A DNA stretch of 64,000 nt from Promicromonospora thailandica (GCF_024171955.1 NZ_JAMTCS010000004.1:248001-312000), one strand, 5' to 3'. Shown: positions 1 through 8,896, numbered from the stretch's first letter. Translations and numbers: made by a program. The notes: generated from the letters alone by a model not told the origin.

Positions 1-90
1 GTCGTGGTGCAGCTCCATGATCCGCCCGCTGATGTGCGGTTCGAGCGCCGCGTAGTCGTAGGGCAGGTCGGGCAGGGTGTAGACGGCCAT
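1..90 (-). CDS. sodA: Superoxide dismutase (Fe/Mn family), 5' part only
   Basis: Only the first 30 codons lie in the window; the frame runs off the left edge. The N-terminus ([16 protein letters not shown]...) is the characteristic start of Fe/Mn superoxide dismutases, which convert superoxide to peroxide and oxygen in the cytoplasm. The ELHHD stretch at residues 26-30 contains the first metal-ligand histidine region of the family. Metal preference cannot be read from this fragment. The ATG follows a GAGG-containing ribosome site. The gene sits behind a MerR-type promoter (123-153), so redox or metal control is likely. Confidence 0.9.
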   Translation of the reverse strand, partial: MAVYTLPDLPYDYAALEPHISGRIMELHHD

Positions 91-122
91 CGTCCTCAGT
101 CCTCTCGGGTTGATGTCCTACG

Positions 123-153
123 ACGCTAAGACCTCAACCTAGGTTGAGGGCAA
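123..153 (-). promoter_or_regulatory. MerR-type promoter with 18-bp palindromic operator upstream of sodA
   Basis: On the minus strand a -35-like TTGCCC (148-153) and a -10-like TAGCGT (123-128) are separated by 19 bp. The perfect palindrome CCTCAACCTAGGTTGAGG (132-149) fills that spacer. An over-long 19-bp spacer occupied by an inverted repeat is the hallmark of MerR-family promoters, and the half-site resembles the SoxR box (CCTCAA...TTGAGG). The -10 lies about 33 bp upstream of the sodA ATG. Which MerR protein binds is not known, as no such gene is in the window. Confidence 0.65.
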
Positions 154-205
154 TGCCTCCGTCGCGTGACGCCCGCCACACCCCGCCGCGCTCACCGGTC
201 GGCCG

Positions 206-444
206 TCACCAGGACGTCCGCACGTACACCAGGGTCTGCCCCACGTCGGCGAAGCTGTACGACTCCTGGCTCTGCAGGCGTTCCAGCTCGGCGCTGTCCT
301 CCTCCGTCCAGACGACCCGGTCCGCGGAGGCCGCGGCGTCCACCCAGCGCGTCCCGCTGTCCGGGCCGGGCCCGAGGGTGGTCAGGACCGCCGCCTCGGG
401 CCGCCCACCCGGACGTCGACCCGCTCCGTTGTCAGTGTCTCCAT
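206..444 (-). pseudogene. Small unidentified gene, apparently frame-shifted
   Basis: An ATG at 444, behind AGGAG, opens a frame (METLTTERVDVRVGG...) that stops after about 20 codons. From about position 395 a neighbouring frame continues with protein-like composition (PEAAVLTTLGPGPDSGTRW...) to a TGA at 206-208, giving about 80 residues in total. The second frame has no start codon of its own, because a TAG lies just upstream. I read this as one short gene with a one-base disruption, either a pseudogene or a base-calling error. I do not recognise the family. A degenerate half of the sodA operator (CTCAGGTTGAG, 470-480) lies just upstream of its start. Nothing else is evident between 91 and 575 apart from the sodA promoter. 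Confidence 0.4.
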
Positions 445-575
445 GCTCCTACTCACGCGCCGGGACCCCCTCAGGTTGAGACGGCACCCGGACGAGATGT
501 GGCAGCCGGGTACGACGAAGGCCGTCCCTTCCCCCGTGCGACACGGGGTCCGGAACGGCCTCTGACCAGATGCTC

Positions 576-651
576 TGGTGGAGCTGGGGGGACTCGAACC
601 CCCGACCCCCTGCATGCCATGCAGGTGCGCTACCAGCTGCGCCACAGCCCC
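576..651 (-). tRNA. tRNA-Ala (GGC anticodon)
   Basis: The minus strand folds into a complete 76-nt tRNA. The acceptor stem is GGGGCTG/CAGCTCC (one G-T wobble), with discriminator A and an encoded CCA end (576-578). The anticodon stem CCTGC/GCAGG carries the loop ATGGCAT, giving anticodon GGC, which reads alanine GCC/GCT codons. The T-arm contains GGTTCGAGTCC. Alanine GCC is very common in such GC-rich genomes. The gene lies downstream of the phosphatase gene on the same strand. Confidence 0.97.
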
Positions 652-743
652 AGAAATGGTCTCCCCCAGCCGTTCGGCCGGGCGAGCGTCGCTAGTCTAT
701 GCAGACCGGCGCCGAGGACCAAATCCAATCCGGGTGCGCTCGG

Positions 744-1409
744 TCACTGCCGCGCCTCGGGCCCCGACTGCCACGTGTCCAACGGGTAGCCGGCACCCAC
801 GTTGTGCGCGACGAGCCGCCAGGCCGGCGTGGCCCCCGGGCCGGACGCCCGCAGGTGCGACCAGTGCACGTTGTGCAGGCCGTGCAGCCCGCGCCACACC
901 GCCGGGTCGAGGCCGAGCAACCGCGTGACCGCCTGCGTGATCGCCGAACCGTGCGACACGACCACGAGGGTCTCCCCCGCACCCAGCGCCTCGGCGTGCC
1001 GCAGCACGGCCTCCTCCATGCGCCGGGCGACCACGCTCTTGGACTCGACACCCTCGACCGGCGGCTCGCCGCCGCCGCGCCAGACCGCGTGCTCCTCGGG
1101 CCACCGCTCGGCGATCTCGGCGTCGGTCAGGCCCTCCCAGATGCCGAACGACCGCTCACGCAGGCCCGCGTCGGTCTCGACGTCCACCCCGATGTGCCGC
1201 GCGTACGCCTCGGCGGTGTGGCGGGCGCGCTCCAGGTCGCTGGACACCACCAGGGACGCCTTGTGCGACGCCGCCAGGGCCGTCGCGCCCTGCTCGGCCT
1301 GCCAGCGGCCCACCTCGTCGAGGGGGATGTCGATCTGTCCCTGCAGCCGCAGCCCCGCGTTGTACGCGGTGCGCGCGTGGCGCAGCAGCACGATGGTCCC
1401 TGCGGTCAC
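744..1409 (-). CDS. Histidine phosphatase family protein (phosphoglycerate-mutase fold)
   Basis: A 221-residue cytoplasmic enzyme of the histidine phosphatase superfamily. The N-terminal motif LLRHARTAYN at residues 7-16 carries the catalytic RH pair, and a second histidine sits in VVSHGSAI near residue 155. ERARHTAEAY and the E in RERSFGIWEG fit the family. The GTG start overlaps the rsfS stop by 4 nt (GTGA), so the two are translationally coupled. In this genomic position actinobacteria often carry a paralogue annotated as phosphoglycerate mutase, and some relatives are glucosyl-3-phosphoglycerate phosphatases. The substrate cannot be decided from sequence alone. Confidence 0.9.
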   Translation of the reverse strand: MTAGTIVLLRHARTAYNAGLRLQGQIDIPLDEVGRWQAEQGATALAASHKASLVVSSDLERARHTAEAYARHIGVDVETDAGLRERSFGIWEGLTDAEIAERWPEEHAVWRGGGEPPVEGVESKSVVARRMEEAVLRHAEALGAGETLVVVSHGSAITQAVTRLLGLDPAVWRGLHGLHNVHWSHLRASGPGATPAWRLVAHNVGAGYPLDTWQSGPEARQ

Positions 1410-1843
1410 CGCTGCGGGTCTCCCGCCAGGTGGATCGCGCCGTCGTCCGGCTCGCGGTACTCGGCCGGGTCGCCACCCCCGCGGGCGTCCTCCGGGAGGG
1501 GGATCGCCGGGCAGTCCTTCCACAGCCGCTCGAGCGCGTAGTAGGTGCGGTCCTCGGCGTGCTGCACGTGCACCACGACGTCGCCGAAGTCGAGCAGCAC
1601 CCAGCGCGCCTCCGACTTGCCCTCCTGCCGGATGGGCTTGACGCCCTCCTTGAACAGCGCCCGCTCGACGGCGTCGACGATCGCGGACACCTGCCGCTCG
1701 CTCGCGCCCGACGCGATGAGGAACACGTCGGTCAGCACGAGCTGCTCGCTCACGTCCAGCGCGATGATCTCCTGCGCCTTGACGTCGCTCGCGGCACGCG
1801 CGGCGATGACCGCGAGCTCGGTGGCGCGCTCGGTCGCCGTCAT
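1406..1843 (-). CDS. rsfS: Ribosomal silencing factor RsfS
   Basis: A 145-residue member of the RsfS/Iojap (DUF143) family. It binds ribosomal protein L14 (uL14) on the large subunit and blocks subunit joining during starvation. The family core is visible: KAQEIIALDVSEQLVLTDVF near residues 22-41, then IASGASERQVSAIVDAVE and a GKSEARWVLLDFGDVVVHV segment. A short acidic tail after residue 125 is less conserved. The ATG start overlaps the upstream gene stop (ATGA), and the stop overlaps the phosphatase start. It follows nadD by one gene, the standard bacterial neighbourhood. Confidence 0.95.
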   Translation of the reverse strand: MTATERATELAVIAARAASDVKAQEIIALDVSEQLVLTDVFLIASGASERQVSAIVDAVERALFKEGVKPIRQEGKSEARWVLLDFGDVVVHVQHAEDRTYYALERLWKDCPAIPLPEDARGGGDPAEYREPDDGAIHLAGDPQR

Positions 1844-2892
1844 AGGTGTCCTCCTGGGGTGAAGCCGGGCAGCGAGCCCAGCAGCGCGGCGGCCTGCTCG
1901 TCGGTGATCGCACTGTCGCCCTCGAGCACGAGCTTCCAGATGAGGAGGCCCAGCACGAACGCGACGACGACCAGGATGATGTAGTGCAGCCAGGTGTACT
2001 GCGGCCCCTCGTCCTCTTCCTCGTCCCACTCGTCCTCGACCTCGCGGCGCGCGGAGCGGGACGGGGCGGCGGGTGCCGGGAACTGTCCCGGGCCACCGGG
2101 GGGCTGCGGGGCGGCGCCGCCGACCGGGCCCGAGCCGGGTCCGGGGCGCCGCGGGAACGGGGAGCCGTCGGCCGCGGGGGCACCGCCCGGCGGCAGGGAC
2201 TGCGGGGCCGAGGCGGGAGCCGGCGACTCCCACGGGAGCGTGGGCGCGGCGGCGGAGCCGCTCGGTTGCCCGCCCGCCGGTGTGCCCGGCCGCTGCTGCG
2301 CCAGACCGCCCGGGGCGCCCGGCCGGCCACCGAACGGCGACTGCGGGCCGGACTGCGGCTGTGCGGGTGCGGGCGGCGCGGCGTTCCACTGCGTCGTCTG
2401 CCCGGGGTCACCGGACGTGCCGGGAGCCTGGGGCGCCTGCTGCGGGGCGAACCGCCCGGTCCGACCCTGCTGCGGGGCCTGCGGTGCGGGCGGCGCGGGC
2501 TGACGGGATCCGAACGGGTTCGGTGGCGGGCCACCCTGGGGGCCCTGCCCGCCGGCCGGCGCGGAGCCGGGGTTGCCGGGGGCGGAGGGCCGCCCCTGGT
2601 TGCCACCCAGGAACGGGGACGGCGGGTTGCCGCCGCCCGGCTGCTGCACGGGCGTGAGGCGCCCGGTGGCGTCCACGCCCCGCGAGCCGCCCGTCGCCTG
2701 CGGGGGCCGCGCGACCGGCGGGTTCTGCGGCGACCAGCCGCCCTCGGGCGCGGGCGCGCCGCGGTGCGGAGGCTGCTGCTGCGGCTGCCCGCCCTGCGGT
2801 GGGTACGCACCACCGGCGGCAGCGGCCGCAGCGGCGGCCTCACGCTCGCGGATCTCGCGGCGCGTCATGGGACGACCCTTGTTGTCACTCAT
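1840..2892 (-). CDS. Pro/Gly/Gln-rich protein with C-terminal membrane anchor (unknown function)
   Basis: 350 residues. After a charged start ([18 protein letters not shown]) comes an alanine run, then about 230 residues dominated by P, G, Q and A, almost certainly disordered. An acidic [11 protein letters not shown] patch near residue 290 follows. One transmembrane helix ([20 protein letters not shown], about 302-321) and a roughly 30-residue tail containing [20 protein letters not shown] close the protein. The predicted topology is a long cytoplasmic tail and a short external end. It overlaps nadD by 8 nt and rsfS by 4 nt, so it belongs to the same transcript. Other actinobacteria put a LytR-type protein at this spot; this is not one. 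No function can be assigned. Confidence 0.85.
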   Translation of the reverse strand: MSDNKGRPMTRREIREREAAAAAAAAGGAYPPQGGQPQQQPPHRGAPAPEGGWSPQNPPVARPPQATGGSRGVDATGRLTPVQQPGGGNPPSPFLGGNQGRPSAPGNPGSAPAGGQGPQGGPPPNPFGSRQPAPPAPQAPQQGRTGRFAPQQAPQAPGTSGDPGQTTQWNAAPPAPAQPQSGPQSPFGGRPGAPGGLAQQRPGTPAGGQPSGSAAAPTLPWESPAPASAPQSLPPGGAPAADGSPFPRRPGPGSGPVGGAAPQPPGGPGQFPAPAAPSRSARREVEDEWDEEEDEGPQYTWLHYIILVVVAFVLGLLIWKLVLEGDSAITDEQAAALLGSLPGFTPGGHL

Positions 2893-3499
2893 CGTGAAGA
2901 CCTCGATACAGTCCGTGCTTGGCGATGTACTGGACCACGCCGTCAGGCACCAGATACCAGACCGGCAACCCCTCCTCGGCCCGACGTCGGCAGTCGGACG
3001 AGGAGATGGCGAGCGCAGGAACCTCGAGCGTCGTCACGCCGTCCCGAGGAAGCCCGTCCACGGAGAGCAGGTGCCCTGGCCGTGTGACAGCGACGAAGTG
3101 TGCCATGTCCCACAGCTTCTCGGCATCCTTCCACCGGAGAATCTGCTGGATGGCGTCCGCTCCCGAGATGAAGAACAGGTCCGCGTCCGGGCGCTGCGCA
3201 CGCAGGTCCCGGAGCGTGTCCACCGTGTAGGTGAGGCCCTCGCGGTCGATGTCGACGCGGCTCACGGTGAAGCGCGGGTTGGACGCCGTGGCGATCACCG
3301 TCATGAGGTAGCGGTGCTCCGCCGGGGTGACCCGCTGCTTCTGCTTGAACCCCGGCCTGCCGGTGGGGACGAAGACGACCTCGTCCAGTCCCAGGTGCGC
3401 CGCCGCCTCGCTCGCGGCCACGAGGTGGCCGTGGTGGATGGGGTCGAACGTGCCACCCATCACACCGATGCGGGGCCGGGTCCCGGCGGGGGCACTCAT
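2885..3499 (-). CDS. nadD: Nicotinate-nucleotide adenylyltransferase
   Basis: A 204-residue enzyme that adenylates nicotinate mononucleotide with ATP, the shared step of de novo and salvage NAD synthesis. The nucleotidyltransferase signature [11 protein letters not shown] (residues 15-25) binds ATP, and ISSSDCRRR near the C-terminus corresponds to the family ISSTxIR motif. [11 protein letters not shown] is the usual substrate-binding region. The chosen ATG at 3499 puts the signature at the normal distance. A longer open frame upstream to 3574 overlaps the small membrane-protein gene and looks non-coding. The 3' end overlaps the next gene by 8 nt. Confidence 0.95.
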   Translation of the reverse strand: MSAPAGTRPRIGVMGGTFDPIHHGHLVAASEAAAHLGLDEVVFVPTGRPGFKQKQRVTPAEHRYLMTVIATASNPRFTVSRVDIDREGLTYTVDTLRDLRAQRPDADLFFISGADAIQQILRWKDAEKLWDMAHFVAVTRPGHLLSVDGLPRDGVTTLEVPALAISSSDCRRRAEEGLPVWYLVPDGVVQYIAKHGLYRGLHDE

Positions 3500-3512
3500 G
3501 CGGTGCGCGTGC

Positions 3513-3665
3513 TCAGTGCCGGTTACCGACGTTGCGGAACGCGTACGTGACGACCAGCGCGGCCACGAGCGCACCGAAGGCGATCAGGCCCAGCGCGATC
3601 GGCGCGATCGGCTCGTTGGTGTGCTCCGAGGCGGCCTCGGCGGCCAGGACGGCGGTGTGCAGCAC
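3513..3665 (-). CDS. Small single-span membrane protein (50 aa)
   Basis: A 50-residue reading frame starting at GTG (3665) behind a strong GGGAGGAA ribosome site, between proA and nadD. The N-terminal half ([20 protein letters not shown]) is soluble. The second half forms one transmembrane helix (about residues 21-43, [19 protein letters not shown]) and ends in a short polar tail, [10 protein letters not shown]. Tiny membrane proteins at this place are common in actinobacteria and are usually unnamed. It lies 14 nt upstream of the nadD start and is probably co-transcribed. Function unknown. Confidence 0.75.
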   Translation of the reverse strand: MLHTAVLAAEAASEHTNEPIAPIALGLIAFGALVAALVVTYAFRNVGNRH

Positions 3666-3791
3666 GGGTGTTCCTCCCAGTCGGACGTGCTCAGGTGGGC
3701 TTTAGTCTCTCACGGACGCCCTGGGGCGAGTGCACGGCGGCACTCGGTCGCAAGGAGATCCTGCGGAGGTCTCCCGGACGCCCGCGACGCG

Positions 3792-5096
3792 TCACGGCTT
3801 GATGTGCCCGTCCCCGGTGACCACCCACTTCGTGGTGGTCAGCTCGGTCAGGCCCATGGGGCCGCGCGCGTGCAGCTTCTGCGTGGAGATGCCGATCTCC
3901 GCGCCGAGGCCGAGCTCGCCGCCGTCGGTGAACCGGGTGGAGGCGTTCACCATGACCGCGGCCGAGTCCACCTCGGCGACGAACCGGTCCGCCGCGGCGA
4001 TGTCGCGGGTGACGATCGCCTCGGTGTGCCCGGACGACCACGTGCGGATGTGCTCGATCGCGGCGTCGAGCGACGGCACCACGCGGACGCCGAGCTCGAG
4101 CGCCAGGTACTCGGTGGCCCAGTCCTCGTCCGTCGCGGGCACCACGTCGGCCCCGGCGGGGGCAAAGGACATGGCAGCCGGGTCCCCGTGGAGCACCACG
4201 CCGGCGTCGGCCAGCGCGGCGAGCGCCGCGGGGAGGAACTCCGGGGCGGCGTCCTCGTGCACGAGCAGGGTCTCGGCCGCGTTGCACACGCCGACGCGCT
4301 GCGTCTTGGCGTTCATGACGATGGCGACGGCCATGGCGACGTCGGCCGTCGCGTCCACGTAGACGTGCACGTTGCCGACGCCGGTCTCGATCACGGGGAC
4401 CAGGGACTCGCGGACCACGGTCTGGATCAGGTCGGCGCCGCCGCGCGGGATGAGCACGTCCACGAGGCCCCGGGCGCGCATCAGCGCCACGCCGCCGGCG
4501 CGGCCGTACGCGTCGATCGACTGGACGAGGTCGGCGGGCAGGCCGCTCGCGTCCAGGGCGTCCCGCATCACCGACACGATGACGGCGTTCGACGCCGCCG
4601 CCGCGCTGCCGCCGCGCAGGATCACCGCGTTGCCGGACTTGAGGGCCAGGCCCGCGGCGTCGACCGTCACGTTGGGCCGGGCCTCGTAGATCATGCCGAC
4701 CACGCCCATGGGCACGCGCACCTGACGCAGGCGCAGGCCGTTCGGCAGGGTCTGGCCGCGCACGACCTCGCCGACCGGGTCGGGCAGGCCGGCGACGTCG
4801 CGCAGCGCGTCGGCGATCCGGCCGATCCGGTCGGGGGTGAGGGCGAGCCGGTCCAGCAGGCCGTCGGACATCCCGCCGGCGCGGCCCCGGTCCAGGTCCT
4901 GCGCGTTGGCGGTGACGATCTCGTCCGCCGCCGCCACGAGGGCGTCCGCGACGGCGCGCAGGGCGGCGTCCTTGGTCATGCGGTTCGCGGTGGCCAGGGC
5001 GCGGGAGGCGACCTTGGCGCGCCGGGCGACGTCGCGCACCTCGGCCTCGGTCGTCCCGCCCTGGGCACGGACCGCCTCGGGGCTCACAGTCGTCAT
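3792..5096 (-). CDS. proA: Gamma-glutamyl phosphate reductase
   Basis: 434 residues. It reduces gamma-glutamyl phosphate with NADPH to glutamate semialdehyde, the second step of proline synthesis. The aldehyde-dehydrogenase fold is recognisable, with [20 protein letters not shown] near residue 140 and the catalytic cysteine in [15 protein letters not shown] near residue 270. The C-terminal segment [20 protein letters not shown] is a ProA signature. The ATG is well placed and the length is typical. It lies 57 nt after proB, its usual partner. About 125 nt downstream the small membrane-protein gene begins, so read-through into nadD is plausible. Confidence 0.97.
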   Translation of the reverse strand: MTTVSPEAVRAQGGTTEAEVRDVARRAKVASRALATANRMTKDAALRAVADALVAAADEIVTANAQDLDRGRAGGMSDGLLDRLALTPDRIGRIADALRDVAGLPDPVGEVVRGQTLPNGLRLRQVRVPMGVVGMIYEARPNVTVDAAGLALKSGNAVILRGGSAAAASNAVIVSVMRDALDASGLPADLVQSIDAYGRAGGVALMRARGLVDVLIPRGGADLIQTVVRESLVPVIETGVGNVHVYVDATADVAMAVAIVMNAKTQRVGVCNAAETLLVHEDAAPEFLPAALAALADAGVVLHGDPAAMSFAPAGADVVPATDEDWATEYLALELGVRVVPSLDAAIEHIRTWSSGHTEAIVTRDIAAADRFVAEVDSAAVMVNASTRFTDGGELGLGAEIGISTQKLHARGPMGLTELTTTKWVVTGDGHIKP

Positions 5097-5153
5097 GGGT
5101 CGAGAGTACGTCGGACCCGCACGGATGCGGAGGGGTAGTTCGTGGTGCGGACG

Positions 5154-6335
5154 CTACCCGTCGCGACGCGACGCGGCGGCGGAGCTCGTCGGCCGGTCCA
5201 GCACGAGGTCGTCCCGGTGCACGACCACCCGGTCGTACCCCTCGCCCAGCTCGTCGCGCAGCGCGTACGTCGAGCGGCCGAGCAGGGCGGGCAGGTCGCT
5301 CGCGTCGAACGTGACCAGGCCTCGGGCGATCACGGTGCCGTCGGGGGCCACCAGCTCGACCGGGTCGCCCGCGTCGAACTCGCCCTCCGTGCGCGTGATC
5401 CCGGCGGGCAGCAGCGAGGCGCGGCCGCCCAGCACGGCGCGCGCGGCGCCGTCGTCCAGGTGCAGGCGGCCCTGGGTGCGCGCGGCGTGCGCGATCCACA
5501 GCCGCCGCGCGGAGGTGCGGCGTCCGGTGGCGGCGAAGAACGTGCCGACGTCCTGGCCGGCGAGCGCCGCGGCCGCGTTGGCCGCGAGCGTGAGGACGGC
5601 GGGGACGCCCGCGCCGGTCGCGATGCGGACCGACTCCAGCTTGGTGACCATGCCGCCGGTGCCCACGGAGCTGCCGCGCGCGGTGACCTCCACGCCCGCG
5701 ACGTCCTCCAGGTCGCCCACCAGCGGGATGCGGCGGGCGCCGGGGCGGGACGGCGGGGCGTCGTGCAGGCCGTCGACGTCGGTCAGGAGCAGCAGGGCGT
5801 CGGCCCGCACCAGGTGGGACACGAGCGCGGCGAGGCGGTCGTTGTCGCCGAACTTCAGCTCGTCGGTGGTGACGGCGTCGTTCTCGTTGATGAGCGGCAC
5901 CACGCCGAGCGCGAGCAGGCGCTCCAGCGAGCGCTGGGCGTTGCGGTAGCGGGAGCGGCGCACGGTGTCCTCGGCCGTGAGCAGGATCTGGCCGATCTGC
6001 AGGCCGTACGCGGCGAACTCCTCCTGGTACCGGCGCACGAGCTGGCCCTGCCCGACCGAGGCCGCCGCCTGCATGGTGGCGAGGTCGCGCGGCCGCGTGC
6101 CGAGGCTCAGCGGTCCGATGCCCGCCGAGACCGCGCCGGACGTGACGAGCACGACCTGGGCGCCCGCGGCCTGCCGGGCGGCGAGCACCTCCACGACGCG
6201 ACGCAGCGCGCCGACGTCGAGGTGCCCGTCCGGGCCCGTCAGGGACGACGAGCCGATCTTGACCACCACGCGCCGCGCGGAGGCGATGACGGACCGGGCA
6301 CCTGCCGAGGTTTCGAGGGAGCTCACGCCCCCCAT
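5154..6335 (-). CDS. proB: Glutamate 5-kinase
   Basis: About 393 residues. It phosphorylates the gamma-carboxylate of glutamate and is the feedback-controlled entry step of proline synthesis. The amino-acid kinase domain starts with RRVVVKIGSSSLTGPDGHL near residues 20-40 and contains LVTSGAVSAG and INENDAVTTDELKFGDND. The last 100 or so residues form the PUA domain (DDGAARAVLGGRASLLPAGI onward). The start is uncertain: I chose ATG 6335, while GTG 6326 and ATG 6359 are in frame and none has a strong ribosome site. The stop is 57 nt from proA. Confidence 0.95.
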   Translation of the reverse strand: MGGVSSLETSAGARSVIASARRVVVKIGSSSLTGPDGHLDVGALRRVVEVLAARQAAGAQVVLVTSGAVSAGIGPLSLGTRPRDLATMQAAASVGQGQLVRRYQEEFAAYGLQIGQILLTAEDTVRRSRYRNAQRSLERLLALGVVPLINENDAVTTDELKFGDNDRLAALVSHLVRADALLLLTDVDGLHDAPPSRPGARRIPLVGDLEDVAGVEVTARGSSVGTGGMVTKLESVRIATGAGVPAVLTLAANAAAALAGQDVGTFFAATGRRTSARRLWIAHAARTQGRLHLDDGAARAVLGGRASLLPAGITRTEGEFDAGDPVELVAPDGTVIARGLVTFDASDLPALLGRSTYALRDELGEGYDRVVVHRDDLVLDRPTSSAAASRRDG

Positions 6336-6397
6336 CCTCGCCGCACCCCGCCCCGGCACGCGCGGTCATTTCACGACGCGGGCACCGGGGCCTCGCG

Positions 6398-7915
6398 TCA
6401 GCTGTCCTCGGGGTCGGTCCAGTGACCCGACTCGCGCTCGGTCCACAGCTCCTGGCGGGCCGCGGCCTTGGCGTCCATGCGCTCGTGGTGCTCGCGGCGC
6501 TTCTCGCCACGCGTGGGCCGCTCGTTCTGGTCGAGCCGCAGGTCGGTACCGCGGCCGCCGAGCAGCTCCGGTCCGGTCTGCAGGGTGGGCTCCCAGTCGA
6601 AGACGACGGCGTTGCGCGGGTCACCGATGCGCACCTCGTCGCCGGCCACGGCGCCCGCCTTGAACAGGCCGTCCTCGACGCCGAGCTTCGCGAGCCGGTC
6701 CGCGAGGAAGCCGACCGCCTCGTCGTTGTTGAAGTCGGTCTGCCGCACCCAGCGCTCCGGCTTCTCACCGCGCACCTCGAACCAGTAGTCGGTCTCGCCG
6801 CCCAGGCGGCGCACCGTGAACTTCGACTCGTTGACGGCGCGCGGGCGCAGCACGATCGGCGCGGGCTCGGGCGCCGGAGCCGCGGCGCGGGCCCGCTCCA
6901 CGGTCTCGGCGAGCGCGAACTTCAGCTCGCGCAGCCCCTCGTGGCTGGCGGTGGAGATCTCCAGGACGCGCAGGCCGCGGGCCTCCAGGTCGGGCCGCAC
7001 GAACTCCGCGAGCTCGCGCGCGTCCGGCACGTCGATCTTGTTGAGCACCACGAGCCGGGGGCGCTCGGTCAGCGGCACGCGGCCGCCCGCGATGCCGAGG
7101 TCGCCCGCGTACGCGGCGAGCTCCGCCTCGATGACGTCGAGGTCGCTGATCGGGTCGCGGCCGGGCTCGAGCGTGGCGCAGTCGAGCACGTGCACGATCA
7201 TCGCCGTCCGCTCGATGTGCCGCAGGAACTCCAGGCCGAGCCCCTTGCCCTCGCTCGCGCCCGGGATGAGGCCGGGCACGTCGGCGACGGTGAACCGGGA
7301 GTCCCCCGCCTGCACGACGCCGAGGTTCGGCACCAGCGTGGTGAAGGGGTAGTCCGCGATCTTGGGCCGGGCAGCCGAGATCGCCGCGATGAGCGACGAC
7401 TTGCCCGCGCTCGGGAAGCCGACGAGCGCCACGTCGGCGATCGTCTTGACCTCGAGCTCGACGTCGGCGGCCTCGCCCTCCTCGCCGAGCAGCGCGAAAC
7501 CGGGCGCCTTGCGCTTCGGCGACGACAGCGCCCGGTTGCCCAGGCCGCCCTTGCCGCCGGCCGCGACGACGTACTCGGCACCCTCGCCCACGAGGTCGGC
7601 GAGCACATTCCCGTCGAGGTCCTTCACGACGGTGCCGTCCGGCACCTTGAGCACCAGGTCGCCGCCCTTGGCGCCGTCCCGGTCGTCACCCATCCCCTGG
7701 GTGCCCGACGTCGCCCGGCGGTGCGGCGAGTGGTGGTACTCCAGCAGGGTGGTCGTGTTGGCGTCGACGACGAGCCGCACGGAGCCGCCGTCGCCCCCGT
7801 CGCCGCCGTCGGGCCCTGCCAGGGGCTTGAACTTCTCCCGGCGGATCGAGGCGCAGCCGTTCCCGCCGTTACCTCCGACGGCGTGGAGCACCACCCGGTC
7901 CACGAAGCTGGCCAT
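6398..7915 (-). CDS. obgE: GTPase ObgE/CgtA
   Basis: A 505-residue ribosome-associated GTPase. The glycine-rich Obg domain occupies residues 1-158 ([20 protein letters not shown] at the start, [12 protein letters not shown] soon after). The G domain has the P-loop GFPSAGKSS near residue 167, the switch DVPG near 215 and NKID near 296. A C-terminal OCT domain covers about 350-430. The final stretch after 440 is charged and variable ([19 protein letters not shown]). Obg proteins couple GTP/ppGpp state to large-subunit assembly. It follows rpmA, the conserved order, but two hairpins lie in the gap, so part of its transcription may be separately controlled. Confidence 0.97.
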   Translation of the reverse strand: MASFVDRVVLHAVGGNGGNGCASIRREKFKPLAGPDGGDGGDGGSVRLVVDANTTTLLEYHHSPHRRATSGTQGMGDDRDGAKGGDLVLKVPDGTVVKDLDGNVLADLVGEGAEYVVAAGGKGGLGNRALSSPKRKAPGFALLGEEGEAADVELEVKTIADVALVGFPSAGKSSLIAAISAARPKIADYPFTTLVPNLGVVQAGDSRFTVADVPGLIPGASEGKGLGLEFLRHIERTAMIVHVLDCATLEPGRDPISDLDVIEAELAAYAGDLGIAGGRVPLTERPRLVVLNKIDVPDARELAEFVRPDLEARGLRVLEISTASHEGLRELKFALAETVERARAAAPAPEPAPIVLRPRAVNESKFTVRRLGGETDYWFEVRGEKPERWVRQTDFNNDEAVGFLADRLAKLGVEDGLFKAGAVAGDEVRIGDPRNAVVFDWEPTLQTGPELLGGRGTDLRLDQNERPTRGEKRREHHERMDAKAAARQELWTERESGHWTDPEDS

Positions 7916-7943
7916 GTCTTGATCCTCTCAGGTACTGCACGGG

Positions 7944-8011
7944 TGAGCGGCCCCCGGGGCCGCTCATGAAAAGGCGTAAGGGGGCGCACCGTCACCGGTG
8001 CGCCCCCTTAC
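7944..8011 (-). terminator. Two strong hairpins between rpmA and obgE
   Basis: The first structure met by transcription from rpmA is a perfect 16-bp stem with a 4-nt TCAC loop (7976-7991 with 7996-8011), followed on the minus strand by GCCTTTTC, a short T tract. Immediately after it is a second palindrome (TGAGCGGCCCC at 7944-7954 with GGGGCCGCTCA at 7956-7966). Together they look like a terminator or attenuator that lowers expression of obgE and proBA relative to the ribosomal protein genes. Strict termination would require a separate obgE promoter, which I cannot pick out. Confidence 0.6.
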
Positions 8012-8045
8012 GCGGAAGCCGGTACTCAGGCAGCACTGTCGCGGT

Positions 8046-8118
8046 CTGAGCCTGCGGTTTCGCTACGGGCGAGTGCCTCGTTCCTCGGCACTCACCCTTC
8101 GCTGCACCTCCGGCTCAG
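8046..8118. repeat. Nested inverted repeats just after rpmA
   Basis: An outer pair, CTGAGCC (8046-8052) and GGCTCAG (8112-8118), the latter overlapping the rpmA stop codon, encloses an inner pair GAGTGCC (8071-8077) and GGCACTC (8087-8093). The inner pair extends to 11-nt arms with one mismatch. This could fold as an extended 3'-end structure protecting the L21-L27 message upstream of the terminator hairpins. No similar copy was noticed elsewhere in the window. Confidence 0.4.
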
Positions 8119-8372
8119 GCCTCGACAGTCACGATGTCGACGACCTTGCGGCCCCGACGCGTGCCGAACTGCACGGCGCCGGCGTCGAGGGCGAACAGGG
8201 TGTCGTCCTTGCCGCGGCCGACGTTGCTGCCCGGGTGGAAGTGGGTGCCGCGCTGGCGGACGATGATCTCGCCGGCCTTGACGACCTGGCCACCGAAGCG
8301 CTTCACACCGAGGCGCTGGGCGTTGGAGTCACGACCGTTGCGCGAGGAGCTCGCGCCCTTCTTGTGTGCCAT
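8115..8372 (-). CDS. rpmA: 50S ribosomal protein L27
   Basis: An 85-residue bL27. The start [20 protein letters not shown] places the flexible N-terminal arm that reaches the peptidyl-transferase centre. There is no Firmicutes-type cleavable extension. [20 protein letters not shown] is the family core. The ATG at 8372 is preceded by an AAAGACAGG-type ribosome site. It lies 76 nt after rplU on the same strand, the near-universal rplU-rpmA pair, and is followed by structured DNA and then obgE. Confidence 0.98.
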   Translation of the reverse strand: MAHKKGASSSRNGRDSNAQRLGVKRFGGQVVKAGEIIVRQRGTHFHPGSNVGRGKDDTLFALDAGAVQFGTRRGRKVVDIVTVEA

Positions 8373-8448
8373 CTGAAGAACCTGTCTTTCGGGACGAAGG
8401 AGAATCGGGATCGCAGGCGGGCTCGTCAGGACGTGCCCGCAGCGGAAG

Positions 8449-8757
8449 TCACTTGATGCCGGTGACCTTGAGGCGGGTCAGCGACTGACGGTGACCCTGG
8501 CGCTTGCGGTAGCCGGTCTTGTTCTTGTACTTGAGGATCGTGATCTTGGGACCCTTCTCGTCCCGCACGACCTCAGCGGTGACCTTGACCTTCGCGAGCT
8601 TCTTCGCGTCGGTGGTCACCTTCTCCCCGTCCACGAGCAGCAGGGCCGGGAGCTCGACGGTCTCACCGGGCGCCGACTGGACACGGTCCATGACGACGAT
8701 GCTTCCGACGGACACCTTCTCCTGGCGGCCACCGGCCTTGACGATCGCGTACACCAC
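8449..8757 (-). CDS. rplU: 50S ribosomal protein L21
   Basis: About 102 residues of bL21, a large-subunit protein that contacts 23S r[17 protein letters not shown] at the start and [17 protein letters not shown] at the end are family signatures. I chose the GTG at 8755-8757 (giving M-V-Y-A-I-V-K), which matches the normal N-terminus. A TTG two codons further upstream is also in frame. It is the first gene of the rplU-rpmA-obgE-proBA-nadD-rsfS cluster, with a promoter at 8897-8925 and a leader of about 130 nt. Confidence 0.96.
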   Translation of the reverse strand: MVYAIVKAGGRQEKVSVGSIVVMDRVQSAPGETVELPALLLVDGEKVTTDAKKLAKVKVTAEVVRDEKGPKITILKYKNKTGYRKRQGHRQSLTRLKVTGIK

Positions 8758-8896
8758 GTTCAACTCATCTCTCTAGTCTTGGCGTGCGCGCACGACGGGA
8801 TCCACCGGCTTCGCTGAGACTCGCTCCGCCGCGGCGGTCGAGTGCGGTGCGCCATGGGCACGCAGGACGGGTGCGCAGACAGCACACCGAAGATCT

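Noticed and set aside
468-481. Second MerR-type operator upstream of the broken small gene
   Set aside because: It keeps only one good half (AGGTTGAG) and lacks the symmetric partner and promoter spacing; recorded only as a degenerate half-site.
382-645. 87-codon minus-strand frame reading MAQLVAHLHGMQGVGG...
   Set aside because: This is the translation of the tRNA-Ala gene, a well-known false protein.
744-2843. 699-codon minus-strand frame ending in the phosphatase
   Set aside because: Only the last 221 codons are real; the rest is an out-of-frame shadow of the Pro/Gly-rich protein and rsfS.
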